From NCBI GenBank assembly GCA_019787685.1, contig JAHNUO010000001.1, forward strand, positions 744,001-808,000: 64,000 bases of DNA, read 5' to 3'. Of the stretch, positions 34,083 to 45,200 are shown piece by piece. The position numbers were made by a program, and so were the translations under genes. The notes below the pieces were generated by a model, which saw only the letters and a program-made list of their open reading frames with translations, was not told where the DNA came from and made no database searches. Numbering within the stretch: the first letter of the stretch is position 1; each line of letters begins with the position of its first letter. This DNA comes from Chiua virens. Its lineage: Eukaryota > Basidiomycota > Agaricomycetes > Boletales > Boletaceae.

Positions 34083-36327
34083 ATGCTATACTCTCTGCGC
34101 GATTTGGTGCTGATTCTGCCAGTAGTGGCGATAGGCGCCGTGGTCGTCGCCTACACCGTGACTTTGGCCTCACTCAAGGGACGAAGGAGATGCTTCGGTG
34201 GCTTTCGTCTCCCCCCAGGACCTCCCCCCCTTCCTCTCGTTGGGAATATCCTCAGTATCGACCCTAAAAAACCTTGGATCACCTACACCGATTGGAGGGC
34301 TTGCTATGGTTCGTTTTTACGCTTATGGTATATCGCAACAGCTAACGTGAAGTCCGCACCTCATCGTGATAGGCGATATCTTCATGATCCGAGTGCTAAA
34401 GCAAGACATTATTGTGATTAACTCTGAGAAAATTGCCAAGGACCTTCTCGAGCGCCGATCTCGTATTTACTCGGACAGGCCCTACCTCGCTACCAGGGTC
34501 CCGTACGTTGTTATCTTTTATGATGTGTACGGTTTCTGAATCGAGTTGCTCTACTAGGTATGGCTGGTCCTTCAGTTTTGGTTTCACTCCTTACGGTGAT
34601 CAATGGCGTTCGCAGCGAAGAATCTTTCATCAAGCATTCAGAGCTGAAGCAACCCCTGCGTTCCATCCTGTCCAGCTCAAAAAAGCTCGTCAGCTCATCT
34701 TGCACATTCTCAGTGCACCTCATGTATTTTTTGACCATATTCAAAGGCAAGTATTGCTCATTCAAGCAAGAGTATTTGTTCGAACAATGGACATAATATG
34801 TGTTCAGGTTCGCTGCGGCCGTGATCATGTCAATTGTGTACGACTATGAAGTTGCCCCTGATCACGATCCTCTCGTTGAGCTGTTTGAGCGAGGGAATGC
34901 ACTGGCTATGGAGGGTCTAACACCAGAAACGGCATCCATCGTCGAGGCATTTCCTTTTGGCAAGTGGTTACCCTTATGGACGCTTGCATCGTCAAGCTAA
35001 CGCCAATTTAGTCCTCCGCTTACCCGAGTGGTTTCCAGGTGGGACATTTAGACGCAAGGCTACAATTTCCCATCAATGTGCTATGAAGATGATAGAAGAA
35101 CCCTTCGAATATGCTAGACAACAGGAGGTGATTTCATCACTGTTTCACATCCGCACTCGAGATTCATAGAGCGCAGACCATGGGTAGCAGTGCATCGGCA
35201 GTGGCACTGGATATGTTGAAGGGACTCAAGGACATCAATGATGCATCGGAGCTTCAATTACTCAGAGATACATGTGCCACGGCGTTCGTGGGTAGGTTTG
35301 ACGATGAGCGCGAATGTGCATATGTATTCACCAATCGATTTCAATCCGACAGCTGGTGCAGAAACGGTCGGTCTATACACATGCAGATGAAATAAGCAAC
35401 CTAGCCCATTTTTGTAGACTGCGACAACACTTCAATGCTTTATGCTTGCCATGCTGCAACATCCGGAGGTTCAAGCACGGGCACAGGCAGAAATCGACGC
35501 AGGTCGTAGGTGGAGGTCGGCTTCCGAATTTTGACGACCGACCGAACCTCCCATACATTGAGGCCATTTTGATGGAGACGCTGAGAATGTATACCATCGC
35601 TCCCCTCGGTAAATCTCACGCCAAGACACCTGTGCCGAGTCTGACCACTCACCTCAGGACTTCCACACGCCGCTACAGCTGATGACACTTACGAAGGATT
35701 CCATATCCCTAAAGGTGGTAGTTTGACAACATGATCTGACCATCTATTGACTCCGTTTGACTATCCGCATCAGGATGCACGGTCGTAGCAAATATCTGGT
35801 TAGCAAAAAATCACTATTCGGAGACTCGATCCTGAAATAACGCACTTGTGAAGGGCCATGCAACATGACGAAGCCGTGTACCAGGAGCCAGATGTCTTTA
35901 AACCAGAAAGATTTCTTGCCGACGGTAAACTCAAAGAAGACCTCAAGTTTGTTGACGCCCTCTCGTTCGGCTTTGGAAGGCGAGTATTTCCGTACTTGTC
36001 TCCGTGGAATCCTGTCGTAAACCATGCTTGTCAGGCGTGTGTGCCCGGGTCGTCACACCGCTGACGCTTCAATCTGGGTCGCTGTTGTGTCGATTTTGTG
36101 GGCATTCAACATCAGAAAGGTTCGAGATGAGAAGGGCGAAGAAATCGATTTTGAACCGACTTTTACCTATGGGGTAACAAGGTACGAGTAATTTCGAGGT
36201 ATACATACCTTGTACTTGTATCCCATTATTTACATCATCTGGCAGGGCTCCTCACCCATTCCCGTGCTTCATTACACAGCGATCGCTGAACAAGGACGTC
36301 CGTGAGTTGTTATCAACTCAGAGTTAG
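34083..36327 (+). CDS. Cytochrome P450 no. 4 (one frameshift before the K-helix)
   Basis: It has the same exon plan as P450 no. 3. The anchor is DLVLILPVVAIGAVVVAYTV and the hinge LPPGPPPLPLVGN. Later come GDQWRSQRRIFHQAF, AGAET, ETLRMYTIAPLG, PDVFKPERF and SFGFGRRVCPGRHTADA. The stop TAG is at 36325-36327. An extra G at 35502-35503 shifts the frame in the segment between QAEIDA and RLPNFDD, where the paralogues are continuous. No splice signal explains it. The gene is therefore a recent pseudogene or has a base-calling error. Two introns have GC donors: after EAFPF (34960-34961), shared with the paralogues, and in the haem-loop exon (35980-35981), unique to this copy. Confidence 0.88.
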
Positions 36328-37669
36328 GTGGACTCGTCAGACGTGAGGAATTATGAAGTCGAACTCTATGTCGGATCTGACTATGTAAATATGAAAATGG
36401 CATACTCACATCGGTGATTGACGAACTTGCGGATTTGAGCGGAGGTACATAATCGTCAACGTGTGGGGGTCTACAGCGTGAATAGCGACCAAAAATTCAA
36501 CCCAACACGAAGTAATGATTTCTTCTGCGAGAGTGCGGATCCAGGATCATCGAACGACGTTGAAACGTTCAAAAATCAAATTGTCAACCTAAACTCGGTC
36601 CCTTTCAACAATTTGAGACGCTTATTTGGCATGAAGCTTTGAAGTGCAGAGTCCCATATTCAAACTCTGCACTAATGGGGCCGTTGTCTGTGGGATGTTT
36701 CTTTCGTTCCATAAGTCAGATACGGTCACGTTGTGAAGTCATTCTCCGGCTGTCGCAGTGTCATCTTTCCGGCTGAGAGTGGAGGGAGTGCTCAGAGGTG
36801 TACAAAGGCGTAGACGAACGATGTATGCATGGTTGGCTGGAACTTGGCTGAATGGAACTCTTGGTGATGCGTGAGAGGCGTGGTCTCCAAACTCTCACGC
36901 GTATGTACCTTGCTCGCAAGGGAATCGTGCTCTGCCCAACGAACAGCATAGCCCCTCTTGCGCGTTACTTAGCAGTGTCTAACGCTGGTACCTGTCGACA
37001 TCATCATGGTAGATCCAGAGAACGATATGCTACAGCGCAGCAGCACGGTGACACACCGTGTTGTGTGCAGGCCCATGGATTGACCAGGCACTGCCAGTGA
37101 GCGCTGAGGTTTCGTCATGAAGCAGGTGAGGTTGTCCTAAGTTTTTTTTTGATAATAACTAAGATAGGTGCGGCCGGTACAAAGACACACTCTGAACCAT
37201 AGTAGGCACATTTTTATCTGACCTCAAGTAGCTCCTTCACGTACCTCACTCATTTTCGTCTTCCAAATCTGATCCCAAGTTTCGCTCTTCGAGTGTGGGG
37301 TCTCTGCGCGTATTGCTTCGCAGATGTCTGCGCTGGCATCTACGAAGTCATTGCATGTTTGCTACTTCACGGATTTCTTTTTTCTCTTCTGAAGACAAGA
37401 CACCTATCTCCAATGCAAGCAACACTTCCTGATTCTGGAATATAGTGAAGGCTGCCGGTCGAGGAGCTCCAACATCAATAATGTCAGCCATCGTCTGAAT
37501 GGAGCGGATGCCGGATGGCCGAAATTCCAAACCTCAATGTCCTGACATATATAAGCTCGCCAGCCTCTGTACTCTTGTCTCCAGTCTCTTGCTTGTTTTA
37601 TCTCCCGCATATTCACTCTTCCTCGCGCTTATCATATCCTCGCTCATCGTTTACTCGAAGACTTCCACG
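36328..37669. other. Unassigned region after the P450 array
   Basis: No supported gene in about 1.3 kb. A T9 tract lies at 37142-37150. A TATA-like ACATATATAAG at about 37545-37555 may belong to the uncertain gene downstream. Confidence 0.5.
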
Positions 37670-38600
37670 TTTGCTTGTGCTGCGTGTCGTCGTATCAGTC
37701 TCGACTTTTCTATGCCAGGCAAACCTGGAGTTCACGGCGTGTACGTCTTGCTGCACCGGCGCATGCAACATTGGCGACTCGAACGAAACCAGCCATGTTC
37801 AAGATGTTCCAATACTTGGTGGCGTGCGAGGGGGATAGTCGTAATTTTACCAGGTCAGAGTTGCTCTTCTGAACGCGCGTGCATCCATGATTAAACGCAT
37901 TGCTGGTGGCCAGGAAGCGGAGGTACGAATCCAGTAATTGGGCAAGGGCTGTGCTCGCCAGGAGATTTTTCGCGAATCCGGACGCAGCGTACAAAGAGGC
38001 GGTTCACGAACTTCATGCAGAATCTGGTGAAGAGTCGGACTCGGGAGGGAAGGCCTGTAACGCTGCTCTTAAACACTTTCGCCAGTCATTCAGCGGAGCC
38101 AGGTTCACGGATAGTAGTCACCGGATGCTCGAACGCAACTCCTTCCAGACCGGATGCAAAGAACCCAGGAAGGCACAGAACTCGACAAGCGTCCCCCAGC
38201 GACAGAACTTGAAGTGTACGAAGGTGGTCAAGCATATTCCTTCGGACTCCCCTCATTTTTTCCGGACTTCTCTTCCAAAACCTCCGCTACCACCATTACT
38301 GCGCCAGCATCTCCCAGTCCGATGGCATGTTGTAGGCTGTTCCGAAGTAGCAATATCAAAAAATCGACTTGACGACCAAGGAGGTCCTTGCCACTTCCGA
38401 CTTGGCCTCTGGCAGTTTGGTTACTAGATTTTGCCGATCCGCGGGAAATATCGTTCAGCCCGGAGCTAGCAAGACTGTCGCGAGGGGAGTTAGTAAGGGA
38501 GAGCGGGCGGCGCGCACGGCAGCAAAACGGCGAGGATACGACATGGTCAGAAGTCCCAACCTAGTGCTGGGCAGCGCTTTTTGGTGAGCGATACCCTCCA
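37670..38600 (+). CDS. Possible spliced hypothetical gene
   Basis: One frame reads MFKMFQYLVACEGDSRNFTR, up to a donor near 37855. It rejoins after a good acceptor (ggtggccag) as KRRYESSNWARAVLARRFFA and NPDAAYKEAVHELHAESGEE, which looks like genuine coding sequence. Further right, GGQAYSFGLPSFFPDFSS lies in another frame and ASDLASGSLVTRF-like sequence in a third. Exon joins there are not clear, so a mixed or decayed gene is possible. A TATA-like motif lies upstream near 37550. No family is recognised. Confidence 0.3.
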
Positions 38601-39171
38601 AGACCGCTGCGGTGTCACAGCCTCGCAAGTCGATGCTTTCATGCTGCAGGGTCCTGAGTTGTTTGTTGCCAGTGGGGCGCTACCGAACCGTTGATGCCAG
38701 CTTCGCTGCTCGGATGATGGCCCCCATCTTTCCAAGTTCGTTTGATCATTGGTCTTATTATGCTCTCCATGCGATATGTGCAGACTCTGCCTCGAGCGGC
38801 GGGTCCCCCGTGAGCACGTCGGCCGCCAAACCCTCGCGAAGGCTCTAGGTCTGCATCGCCGGGCAATTTTAGTAAAGGAATGGTAACATACCAGTCTCAC
38901 ACTGCGAATAGACACATCGGGATCTCATGTTTATGGTGTTGCTTATATGTTTCGTTTTTATATCTATACCTTCTTGTGATGGACATTTTGACTCTTGAAA
39001 TCAACTTGAAAATATTTACAATAGCTTATATACCCCAATCCCGGTCATCGCCAGCGTGCAGCTCGAAGTACAGAACACTTGTGTGATATGTGTACATATC
39101 AGATTATTGAATGCGTTCAATGGCTTTCTTACTACCTTTTGCGAAATCCTAGTTGTATGGTATGCATGACT
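38601..39171. other. Intergenic, nothing recognised
   Basis: No supported gene. The last 250 bases are AT-rich and probably 3' flanking sequence of the membrane-protein gene. Confidence 0.5.
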
Positions 39172-40189
39172 TCATTCCACCTTTTGTGGGATCTTGTCCT
39201 GTCCGTTGAGGCGTCTTTCCCGCCACAAGAACACCCCAGTGATAGCAGCAGCGGGTCCAAGCGCGATTGTTGCAAGACTGTACCAGACAAGAATCCCCAC
39301 AAGACTGTGCATGCTGTCCGCCATCCAGAGCGTGGCGAGCATGACAGGACCAGAACTAAAGATGAGATCCCATCTCATAAACTGGAGCACGCCGTCTGCC
39401 AAGGACACGACAGGAGGATCGCGTATGCCCATGTTGGGTACGAACATCGTCCAGAGCGTGACGCTGTCTGTGAGCACCGGCCAGACGTAGACGACATGCA
39501 AGAGGGCGGACACGACCAAGGTGAATACGAGGGTTATTTGGACGGTCGGGTGGCCCGAATGTACGAGCTGAGTGGGCGGGCGGATGAGTTTGTGTACAAA
39601 AATGGAGAGGGAAAAGAGCAAGGGAAAGGTTTGCCAGATCGCGGTCATACGGGGGTTGTTGAGATAAAGCATGAGGGTGGTTGGGAGGACGTAACCAAGG
39701 AGGAGGACCAAAGAGGAGGGCTTCGGCGTTGCCTTGGTTGATTTTCGAAGGGGGATACGGGGCATTGCCTGTAATAACGAAGAACATGGCGTAGATGGGC
39801 ATGATGACCCCCACGGAGGCGATTTGAGAAAGGGCAAGGAAGAGAGTGGGTATGCGGAGGGCGATTGGAGGGCGATTACGAGCAGCTTCGAGGTAGGAAA
39901 TCAACGCGAGGACACCGACGACTGGGAAGGCGGTAGCGAGGTGGGGTTGCAAATGGTAGGATGGATCGATCACAGTTTGGAAGAATACGACGATAACGCA
40001 GATAAATTTGTCGGCGCTGGGGATATTGACGTATGCGAGCCGGTATGAACTGGGCCCGCTGCATATCGCTCTGGTTTTGAGGGCAAGGCCACTCTGAACC
40101 AAAGACTGGCGTAGAATGAAATGAACAGCGGTAAAACTGAGCAGGGAAAACACGAGAATGGGCACAGCGACTCTTTGCAGGGTTGACAT
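39172..40189 (-). CDS. Multi-pass membrane protein (about 8 helices), one frameshift
   Basis: The start is MSTLQRVAVPILVFSLLSF and the end is LNGQDKIPQKVE. Hydrophobic segments include FICVIVVFFQTVI, TAFPVVGVLALISYLEA, LFLALSQIASVGVIMPIYAM, LLLGYVLPTTLMLYL, ITLVFTLVVSALLHVVYVW and LATIALGPAAAITGVFLW. The layout recalls the PaxA/AtmA-like fungal membrane proteins found in some terpenoid clusters. That is recollection, not proof. Near 39706-39709 the frame jumps by one base after NAEALLFG and continues LLLGYVLP in the next frame, with no splice signal. One extra base therefore breaks the gene or is an error. Its 5' end is duplicated at 3830-3945. It is divergent from the hydrolase at 40396. Confidence 0.65.
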
Positions 40190-40395
40190 GGTCAACGTCA
40201 GAGGGCCTCACTAGGCACCAACGGGCTTATAACGTTATCGCTTAGCTCCAATCACAGCTCTCAAAATCGATCAAGCGAAGTATTACGAGAACATTTCCAC
40301 GCTAAGCGCTCATGGTGCTCGATGAGCGACTTACCAAACCCCGATAGGCTAGGCCTACTTCAGGGGCTGACTACAAGACTACAATGACCATAACG

Positions 40396-41693
40396 ATGGC
40401 CAACCTCGGCGACCAGGAAGTAGCTGCAGAATACCAGACAATATTAGACCCGCATACATGCACCCGTCGTGGCATGTGTCCAGTTACCCAGATCCGACAC
40501 CAGCGCGAACCACTCGAATCTCACTCCCTCTACTTCGAAGTTCACGGTAACGGTCCACAGAAAATCATCTTCATCATGGGGTATGTAATGTCTGGGTCAT
40601 CAGAAATCCTCGAGACTCATGTCCAATAGGATGAACGAAAGCTCGTTTGCTTGGCTCCCACAGGTGAATCACTTCGGCAAGCTAGAGAAATATTCTACCC
40701 TGGTCTTCGACAACCGCGGCGTCGGCATGAGCGGGTCCCCCCTAGGTCCTTATTCGTTCGTGCACGATGTCTTGTCCGTACCAAGTACTACTCACTCCGT
40801 GATAGGACAGCTGGGATGGCAGAAGATATTATTTGCCTCCTCAATTACTTGCAGTGGACCGAGGGTCGTAGTTTGCACGTCGTTGGCATATCTTTGGGTG
40901 GAATGATTGCTCAAGGTAGTTCCACCATCGTTCCCTTGTGCAATGTCTGACTCTCTTTCCAGAACTTGCGTGTCGCATTCCAGAGCGAATGTTGTCCCTC
41001 AGCCTCGTCGTAACACGTGCTGGTGGAAGTCCTTGGGACAACTTACCCTCTGTAGGTATTCATTTTTGAGATACAAACAATTATAACCTTGTTTCAGCTC
41101 ACCGCTTGTATGAACCTGATGAGGTTACGTCTCTCACTCGCTTTATCTCACCTCCGCTGATTTTCTACCCCAGGGTGATCATCATGCCTGACCTGGAGAA
41201 GAAAATTCCAATCGTGGTGCAAACCTTGTTGCCTAAAGCATGGTTAGACTCTGTGGTCGAGCATGATCCAGAGGGACGAACGAATAGAGAGGTCGAGTCG
41301 GAGGTACGTGTTTGCTTCTCACCGGTGCGACTTCTAATCTAAACCGCCTTGCAGACGATGCGTCGTAGGCTGCAGGTCACTAAACCACAGACACTCTTAG
41401 GGGCCTTCGGGCAATTGGCAGCGGGCCTGACCCACCGCATGGCGCCAGACCGACTTGCCAAGGTATCTGCTTCCGTACCCAAAGTACTCATTCTGAGTGC
41501 TACCGAGGATCTCATCATTCCTCACACGGAGGGCGAGACCTTGAAGCGTTACATGCCTGAAGCAGAATATCAGTGCTGGGAGGACACGGGGCATGGCATC
41601 TGCTGCCAGCACAAGCAGCGGTTCAACAAATTGATGGAAACTGTATTCGAGCAAGGAAACGAGGCTGCTGCAAAGCATGCTGTTTCCAACTAA
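40396..41693 (+). CDS. Alpha/beta hydrolase (intact right copy)
   Basis: Exons join in frame from MANLGDQEVAAEYQTILDP to AAAKHAVSN. The fold's landmarks are present: IIFIMG (first strand, oxyanion region), VFDNRGVGMSGSPLGPYS, the nucleophile elbow HVVGISLGGMIAQ with its serine, the acid region LILSATEDLIIPH and the histidine in DTGHGIC. This makes a complete Ser-Asp-His triad plausible. The family includes esterases and lipases and cofactor-free C-C or ester hydrolases; the substrate is unknown. No signal peptide is seen, so it is probably intracellular. An in-frame ATG at 40384 is 12 bases upstream, but the left copy lacks it, so 40396 is preferred. It lies next to the membrane protein and near the P450s, which would suit a small-molecule pathway. 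Confidence 0.9.
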
Positions 41694-41867
41694 GCTTACG
41701 AACGGCACTAAGTTTTGGTAGCGGACACTGATGATAGGTAGGACGATAGTTGTACAGGCGCGAGTACACTGAGTGTAGACACAACTCGGTCGGAACTGTC
41801 TGCAATGTTAATCACCAAGAATTCGAACGAGGTAATCTTACAAACGAACCAAGAAAGCCAACCACCT

Positions 41868-42122
41868 TCACCGCTCTGTCAACATATTTTTCAACGTTGA
41901 TCTCAGCGACTTTGGTGCATTCCCAATCTTTCTTTTTGAGATGACAGGCTCAATGCGGAGATTCCGTGGCCAAGATGCGCCTGCCTCCTCTTGTCGCTTC
42001 TGCATGAGCTTGATGAGTGGCTCTTTGAGTGCCTTCTCCTGGGTTTTAGTGAGGGGAGGTGGGCGAACTCGGTGAAGGTTTAGAGACGACTTGGGAACGA
42101 CCCGGGCAAGGAGGGGCGGCAT
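41868..42122 (-). CDS. Small basic protein, possibly mitochondrial
   Basis: This single open exon of 84 residues starts MPPLLARVVPKSSLNLHRVR. It continues PPPLTKTQEKALKEPLIKLM, WPRNLRIEPVISKRKIGN and ends NMLTER. It is strongly basic, with an arginine-containing, acid-free N-terminus like a mitochondrial presequence, and could be a small mitochondrial ribosomal or assembly protein. That is inference. It shares a 103-base divergent promoter with HRQ1. A further 3' exon cannot be excluded. It is absent from the left duplication arm. Confidence 0.55.
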   Translation of the reverse strand: MPPLLARVVPKSSLNLHRVRPPPLTKTQEKALKEPLIKLMQKRQEEAGASWPRNLRIEPVISKRKIGNAPKSLRSTLKNMLTER

Positions 42123-42225
42123 CGTGCTTGGACAAAAACAAGCCTTGGTGTGACATGTCACGTCACGTATCGCGTCGCGTCATGCTCACACTAGTGCTTC
42201 TTTGAGCGCGTCGAAGAAGTGTAAC

Positions 42226-45200
42226 ATGAAGCGCAGGGAACCGTCGAGTTTTGGTACCAAAAATGTGTCCAAAAGACGCAAGACGTCTACCAAAGCGAAG
42301 GGCAAGCAGAAAGAGGCTCCGGACGTCGCTTGGTCCGACTATTTTCAGGATGTAAGTGTCAGCCAAACTGGTACAAGTTGCTAAATATGAAGCATCTTGA
42401 GCGTAGCTATCCAAGGTATGCAATGTACCAGGAATCAAGAATCATTCACGACGTGATCGTATCCAGGTGTTCAAGGTGAGTTACCTCCCAATCTTCGAGG
42501 TCTGCTTCTACATGTAATGGTTAGGCTCTCAACACCGTCCTTGCTTTCGTATCCTCGCGAAAGCATATGGCGACCACCTTTCCAGTAATTCGTTCCTCTG
42601 TAGAAAGCCTACTAAAGAGGTGCGTGTCGTAACCACTCACCAATATTCGTTTGTCCAAGCTGGAACAAAAAGGCCACTCGATCTCACCAAGGTCGCTGAA
42701 CTCAAGTGTGTGAGTCTGATGCATGCCCATACCTACTGACATGTAACTAGAGCGCTCCTCCCCGACCTCGTCAAATTCGCATACATACCTCGCAATGAGC
42801 TGCGCATACATGCCGATACGCTCTCTCAACAGCAACGTGGTGGACGTCGGAGCCCCGACTTTTCCATCCCTTCTTCGTCACAACTTCCAGGTATCGAAGA
42901 AGAAGAGCACGTCCTGGTGCTCGAGTTCGCGCAGAATTCAAAAGGGAAGAAGGAACAGTCTGGGCAAGTTTAACCTTCATGTGACGGTCTTGTGTGTTCA
43001 TACCGGCGACTCCACTACCCTTTAGAATCGTATTATATTCTCTCCCACCCGCGATGACACCTGGCCAGACGAAGAAGTTGATCAAACACCGCGAGGAACG
43101 GTTTGCGTGTGCTGTCAACGAGTTGTTCCTTTATCTGACGCACCCACGTCGTTTCTGACATAGTTTTCCAGGCTTCTTTCCGCAACACCTGAAGGCGAAG
43201 ATTCTGTCGCCCTTCTCCAGGCTGCCGCCAGGGACCATATTCCAGTCAATCCACAGGCCAAGGGCTTCAACAGAGCTGCACAGTGCGATGACAAGCTAAC
43301 GGTCCCAGGGCCTGAGGACCGTCCTTCGATCGACCAAGTGATCCAAGAAATTCAAGATCAGGAATGGTACAAGGGCCAGATTGTTGACCGCCGGACTTTC
43401 GACGCGAGAGAAGCCAGACCGGGTGAGTCGTCGTATCCGTTACACGCCATGGAATACCGTTCAAACGATTCGACACAGGGTGCCTTGACGAGCCATTGTC
43501 CGAATCGATCCAGCAAGCGCTGCTTGACGCGAGGAAAATCAGCGCGTTGTATTTGCATCAGGCAACCGCTGTCAATGCGATCGCGAAAAAGCACAATGTC
43601 ATCGTGTCGACAAGTACTGCCTCTGGAAAGAGTGTCATATACCAGGTACTTGGGATAACAGTGTTCTCGAGCGCCCACATGTAACACGCAGGCAGGTCCC
43701 TCTTCTGAGATTCTTGGAAGAGGATCCAAGCACGACTGCGGTTTTCATATACCCAACCAAGGTGAGTCTGGACAGTGAAATCGAATCGATGTCTTTGGGT
43801 TACTTCGTGTAGGCTTTGGCGCAAGATCAGAAGGCGGCTTTGGAACAGTTGCTCTGGTCCAGTCCAGGACTACAGCGCGTCAAAGTAGCAACCTATGACG
43901 GTGACACGCCGCAGGACCAGAGAGCCGGTCCGTTTGTTTTTGCTCACTTTACTGTGTGGCGATGATGACATGGTCGGCAGAAATTCGGGCGAGCGCGTCT
44001 GTGATATTCACAAACTTTGTGGGTGTTATCAGGACACAACGAGTTTGCGCTCATTTGCGTCCAGGACACAATTCATGCCTCAATTTTGCCTCATGAAGAG
44101 CTGTGGCGATCGTTCGTAGTCGCGTCAGGTTCCTACCATTTCGTTACTGACTGATACACCGACAGGTTTTTGGGGAACCTCAGACTCATGGCTGTCGACG
44201 AGCTACATTATTATGCAGATCTATTCGGGAGGTACCTCGATTTCGAACCGCTCGTGAGCCTGGATGCTCACACTCATCCAGCCATGTAGCACAAGTCGTC
44301 CGGCGGTTCCGAAGGGTCTGTGCGGCGATCGGCAGTAAGTACCACCATCCCGAGAACTGGGCCTGTCTAAAGGGTAACATGGGGTCAAAGATCAAGACAT
44401 CATCTTCGTGTCTTGCAGTGCGACGATCGCGAAACCAGCGCAACACATGAAACAGTTATTTGGTATAGAGGTGCGTACCGTGTCCTGACCGCAGCCTCCA
44501 AAATACCCATCGCTCATCGGCACAGAATGTGGAAGAGGTCACGGAAGATGGTGCACCCTCCGGGATCAAGGACTATATTGTATGGAACCCGCCGTTCGTG
44601 GACGACCAAGCTCAGAAGCTAGGACGATGTAGTTCCATATCGGAGGCGACCGGCTTGATGCGGTTTCTGATGAAGCAGGGGATTCGCGTCATTCTCTTTT
44701 GCAAGGTGGGTTGGCTGCGTCCCGACGTTGGAAACGTGGTAACTAAGTCATTCTAGATCCGCAAAGTGTGCGAGTTGGTGAGGAGCGGTTGTATCTTCGC
44801 TAAGGAACTGCTGACGTTGTGGATCAGTCTATGAAGACTCTTCGTGCAGACCTTAGCTCGGAGGGTCGTTTGGACATCCTAGCCAAAGTCATGCCATATC
44901 GCGGAGGTGCGCGGCAGACTCTCATTTCCATATCTGTCGATCAATCCACCTCCTTCTAGGTTATTCTCAAGAAGTAATCCCCATGTCAGCTATTGTCTCA
45001 CAGCCTGGCTAACAGACCGTTATAGGACCGGCGGCGCATCGAGCACGAAGCTTTCTCCGGGAATCTTCTGGGGATCGTCGCCACGAACGCCCTCGAACTT
45101 GGTGTCGACATTGGCGTTCTCGATGCGGTCATCATGCTCGGATTCCCGTATGCAATCGCAAATTTTGTGCGTTGCCTTCCCTGTCTCCATTTCTCACACT

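Noticed and set aside
39079..39741. Plus-strand 220-codon open frame.
   Set aside because: It is antisense to the multi-helix membrane protein, whose hydrophobic pattern is clearly the coding strand; the plus frame is a charged shadow.
39172..40189. Calling the membrane protein a terpene cyclase.
   Set aside because: Only the helix layout suggests it; no diagnostic residues are visible, so no enzyme is assigned.
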